From contig MELC01000012.1 of the NCBI GenBank assembly GCA_001767455.1, forward strand, positions 2,356 through 43,502: a DNA stretch of 41,147 bases, in the 5' to 3' direction. Shown piece by piece: positions 41,060-41,147 of this stretch. The notes beneath the pieces are model-generated. The model worked only from the letters and a program-made list of their open reading frames with translations, was not told where the DNA came from and did no database searches. The translations under genes and the position numbers were made by a program. Each line of letters starts with the position of its first letter. Positions within the stretch are counted from its first letter, which is position 1. The stretch comes from Acidobacteria bacterium RIFCSPLOWO2_12_FULL_66_21 (GTDB taxonomy: Bacteria; Acidobacteriota; Vicinamibacteria; Vicinamibacterales; 2-12-FULL-66-21).

Positions 41060-41147
41060 CCGCCTGGCGGTTCCACGTGTCGAGCAGCCAGCTCCAGAAC
41101 GCCCGAGACCGTCCGAGGTACTTGACGAGACGCGGCCACAGCGCGCG
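41046..41147 (-). CDS. 3' end of a second DUF6922-like gene, cut by the window edge
   Basis: The last 33 codons of a gene whose start lies beyond the window: RALWPRLVKYLGRSRAFWSW...RQADDLQ, stop TAA at 41048-41046. Up to DDL it is identical at DNA level to the chimera at 39350-39937; it then ends with Gln-stop, which is probably the original C-terminus. The overlap with the AbiEii stump is as in intact AbiE-like operons. Confidence 0.6.
   Translation of the reverse strand, partial: RALWPRLVKYLGRSRAFWSWLLDTWNRQADDLQ
41052..41147. repeat. 96-bp exact direct repeat of 39641-39736 at the window end
   Basis: All 96 bases are identical to 39641-39736 in the same orientation, offset 1411 bp; identity stops exactly at the DUF6922/AbiEii junction. 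The repeat probably continues past the window. It marks either a recent tandem duplication or the place where assembly could not resolve a repeat. Confidence 0.9.

Overview
The window is a high-GC (roughly two thirds G+C), gene-dense bacterial fragment. No rRNA, tRNA or universal marker gene was found, so taxonomy is an inference. A serine/threonine kinase fused to TolB-like and TPR regions, TonB receptors with a carboxypeptidase-regulatory-like N-domain, several ECF sigma/anti-sigma pairs, secreted DinB and serine hydrolases, and C/A-rich intergenic repeats together suggest an Acidobacteriota soil organism (Vicinamibacteria-like).

Layout. 1-2.5 kb is accessory DNA: an attC-like hairpin, a small cysteine-containing gene, the 3' stump of an integron-type integrase, and a VapBC toxin-antitoxin pair with a palindromic operator over its -10 box. 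2.6-9.7 kb holds the kinase, a small membrane protein, a TonB receptor coupled to an Lcp/MpaB-type (DUF2236) oxygenase, and a Uma2 nuclease. 9.8-13.9 kb is a minus-strand signalling block: ECF sigma, anti-sigma and SLBB protein with ATGA overlaps, then a LytTR two-component pair. 14-19.9 kb (plus strand) has an HGSNAT-like membrane acyltransferase, a secreted DinB protein, and a nucleotidyltransferase overlapping a UvrA paralogue. 19.9-27.8 kb (minus strand) starts with a one-polypeptide desaturase + Rossmann + sulfatase fusion, then a secreted protein, a class C serine hydrolase, two ECF systems (one with a ChrR-like cupin anti-sigma) and a SnoaL-like protein. 27.9-38.1 kb has a GlsB stress protein, a LolA-like protein, a receiver without its phospho-acceptor Asp, SpeA, an M28 peptidase/phytase-like lipoprotein pair, a PAS histidine kinase, a PQQ propeller protein and an ICMT-like methyltransferase. 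38.4-41.1 kb has a CoA-type NUDIX hydrolase and a rearranged defence/toxin cluster.

Three things stand out. (1) The right end is a scarred toxin-antitoxin island. A MntA/HepT pair lies between an AbiEii N-terminal stump and a chimera of a DUF6922-like protein with an AbiEii C-terminus. The last 96 bases of the window are identical to the 5' part of that chimera, and a stray NUDIX fragment lies nearby. (2) Three families of short-period intergenic repeats occur at several places: 8-bp units with NTTCACC-type cores, 7-bp units with TTTGG/CCAAA cores, and ~25-bp ACCACGGAAGGACACGGA units. In one case a 134-bp tandem duplication has copied a gene's stop codon. (3) At about ten genes a -10-like hexamer lies only 6-14 bases before the start codon, which suggests leaderless transcription is common and moves several starts.

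No single complete, clearly new defence or metabolic system was seen. The best candidates for novelty are the desaturase-Rossmann-sulfatase fusion, the oxygenase-TonB receptor coupling, the repeat families and the nested TA scar.
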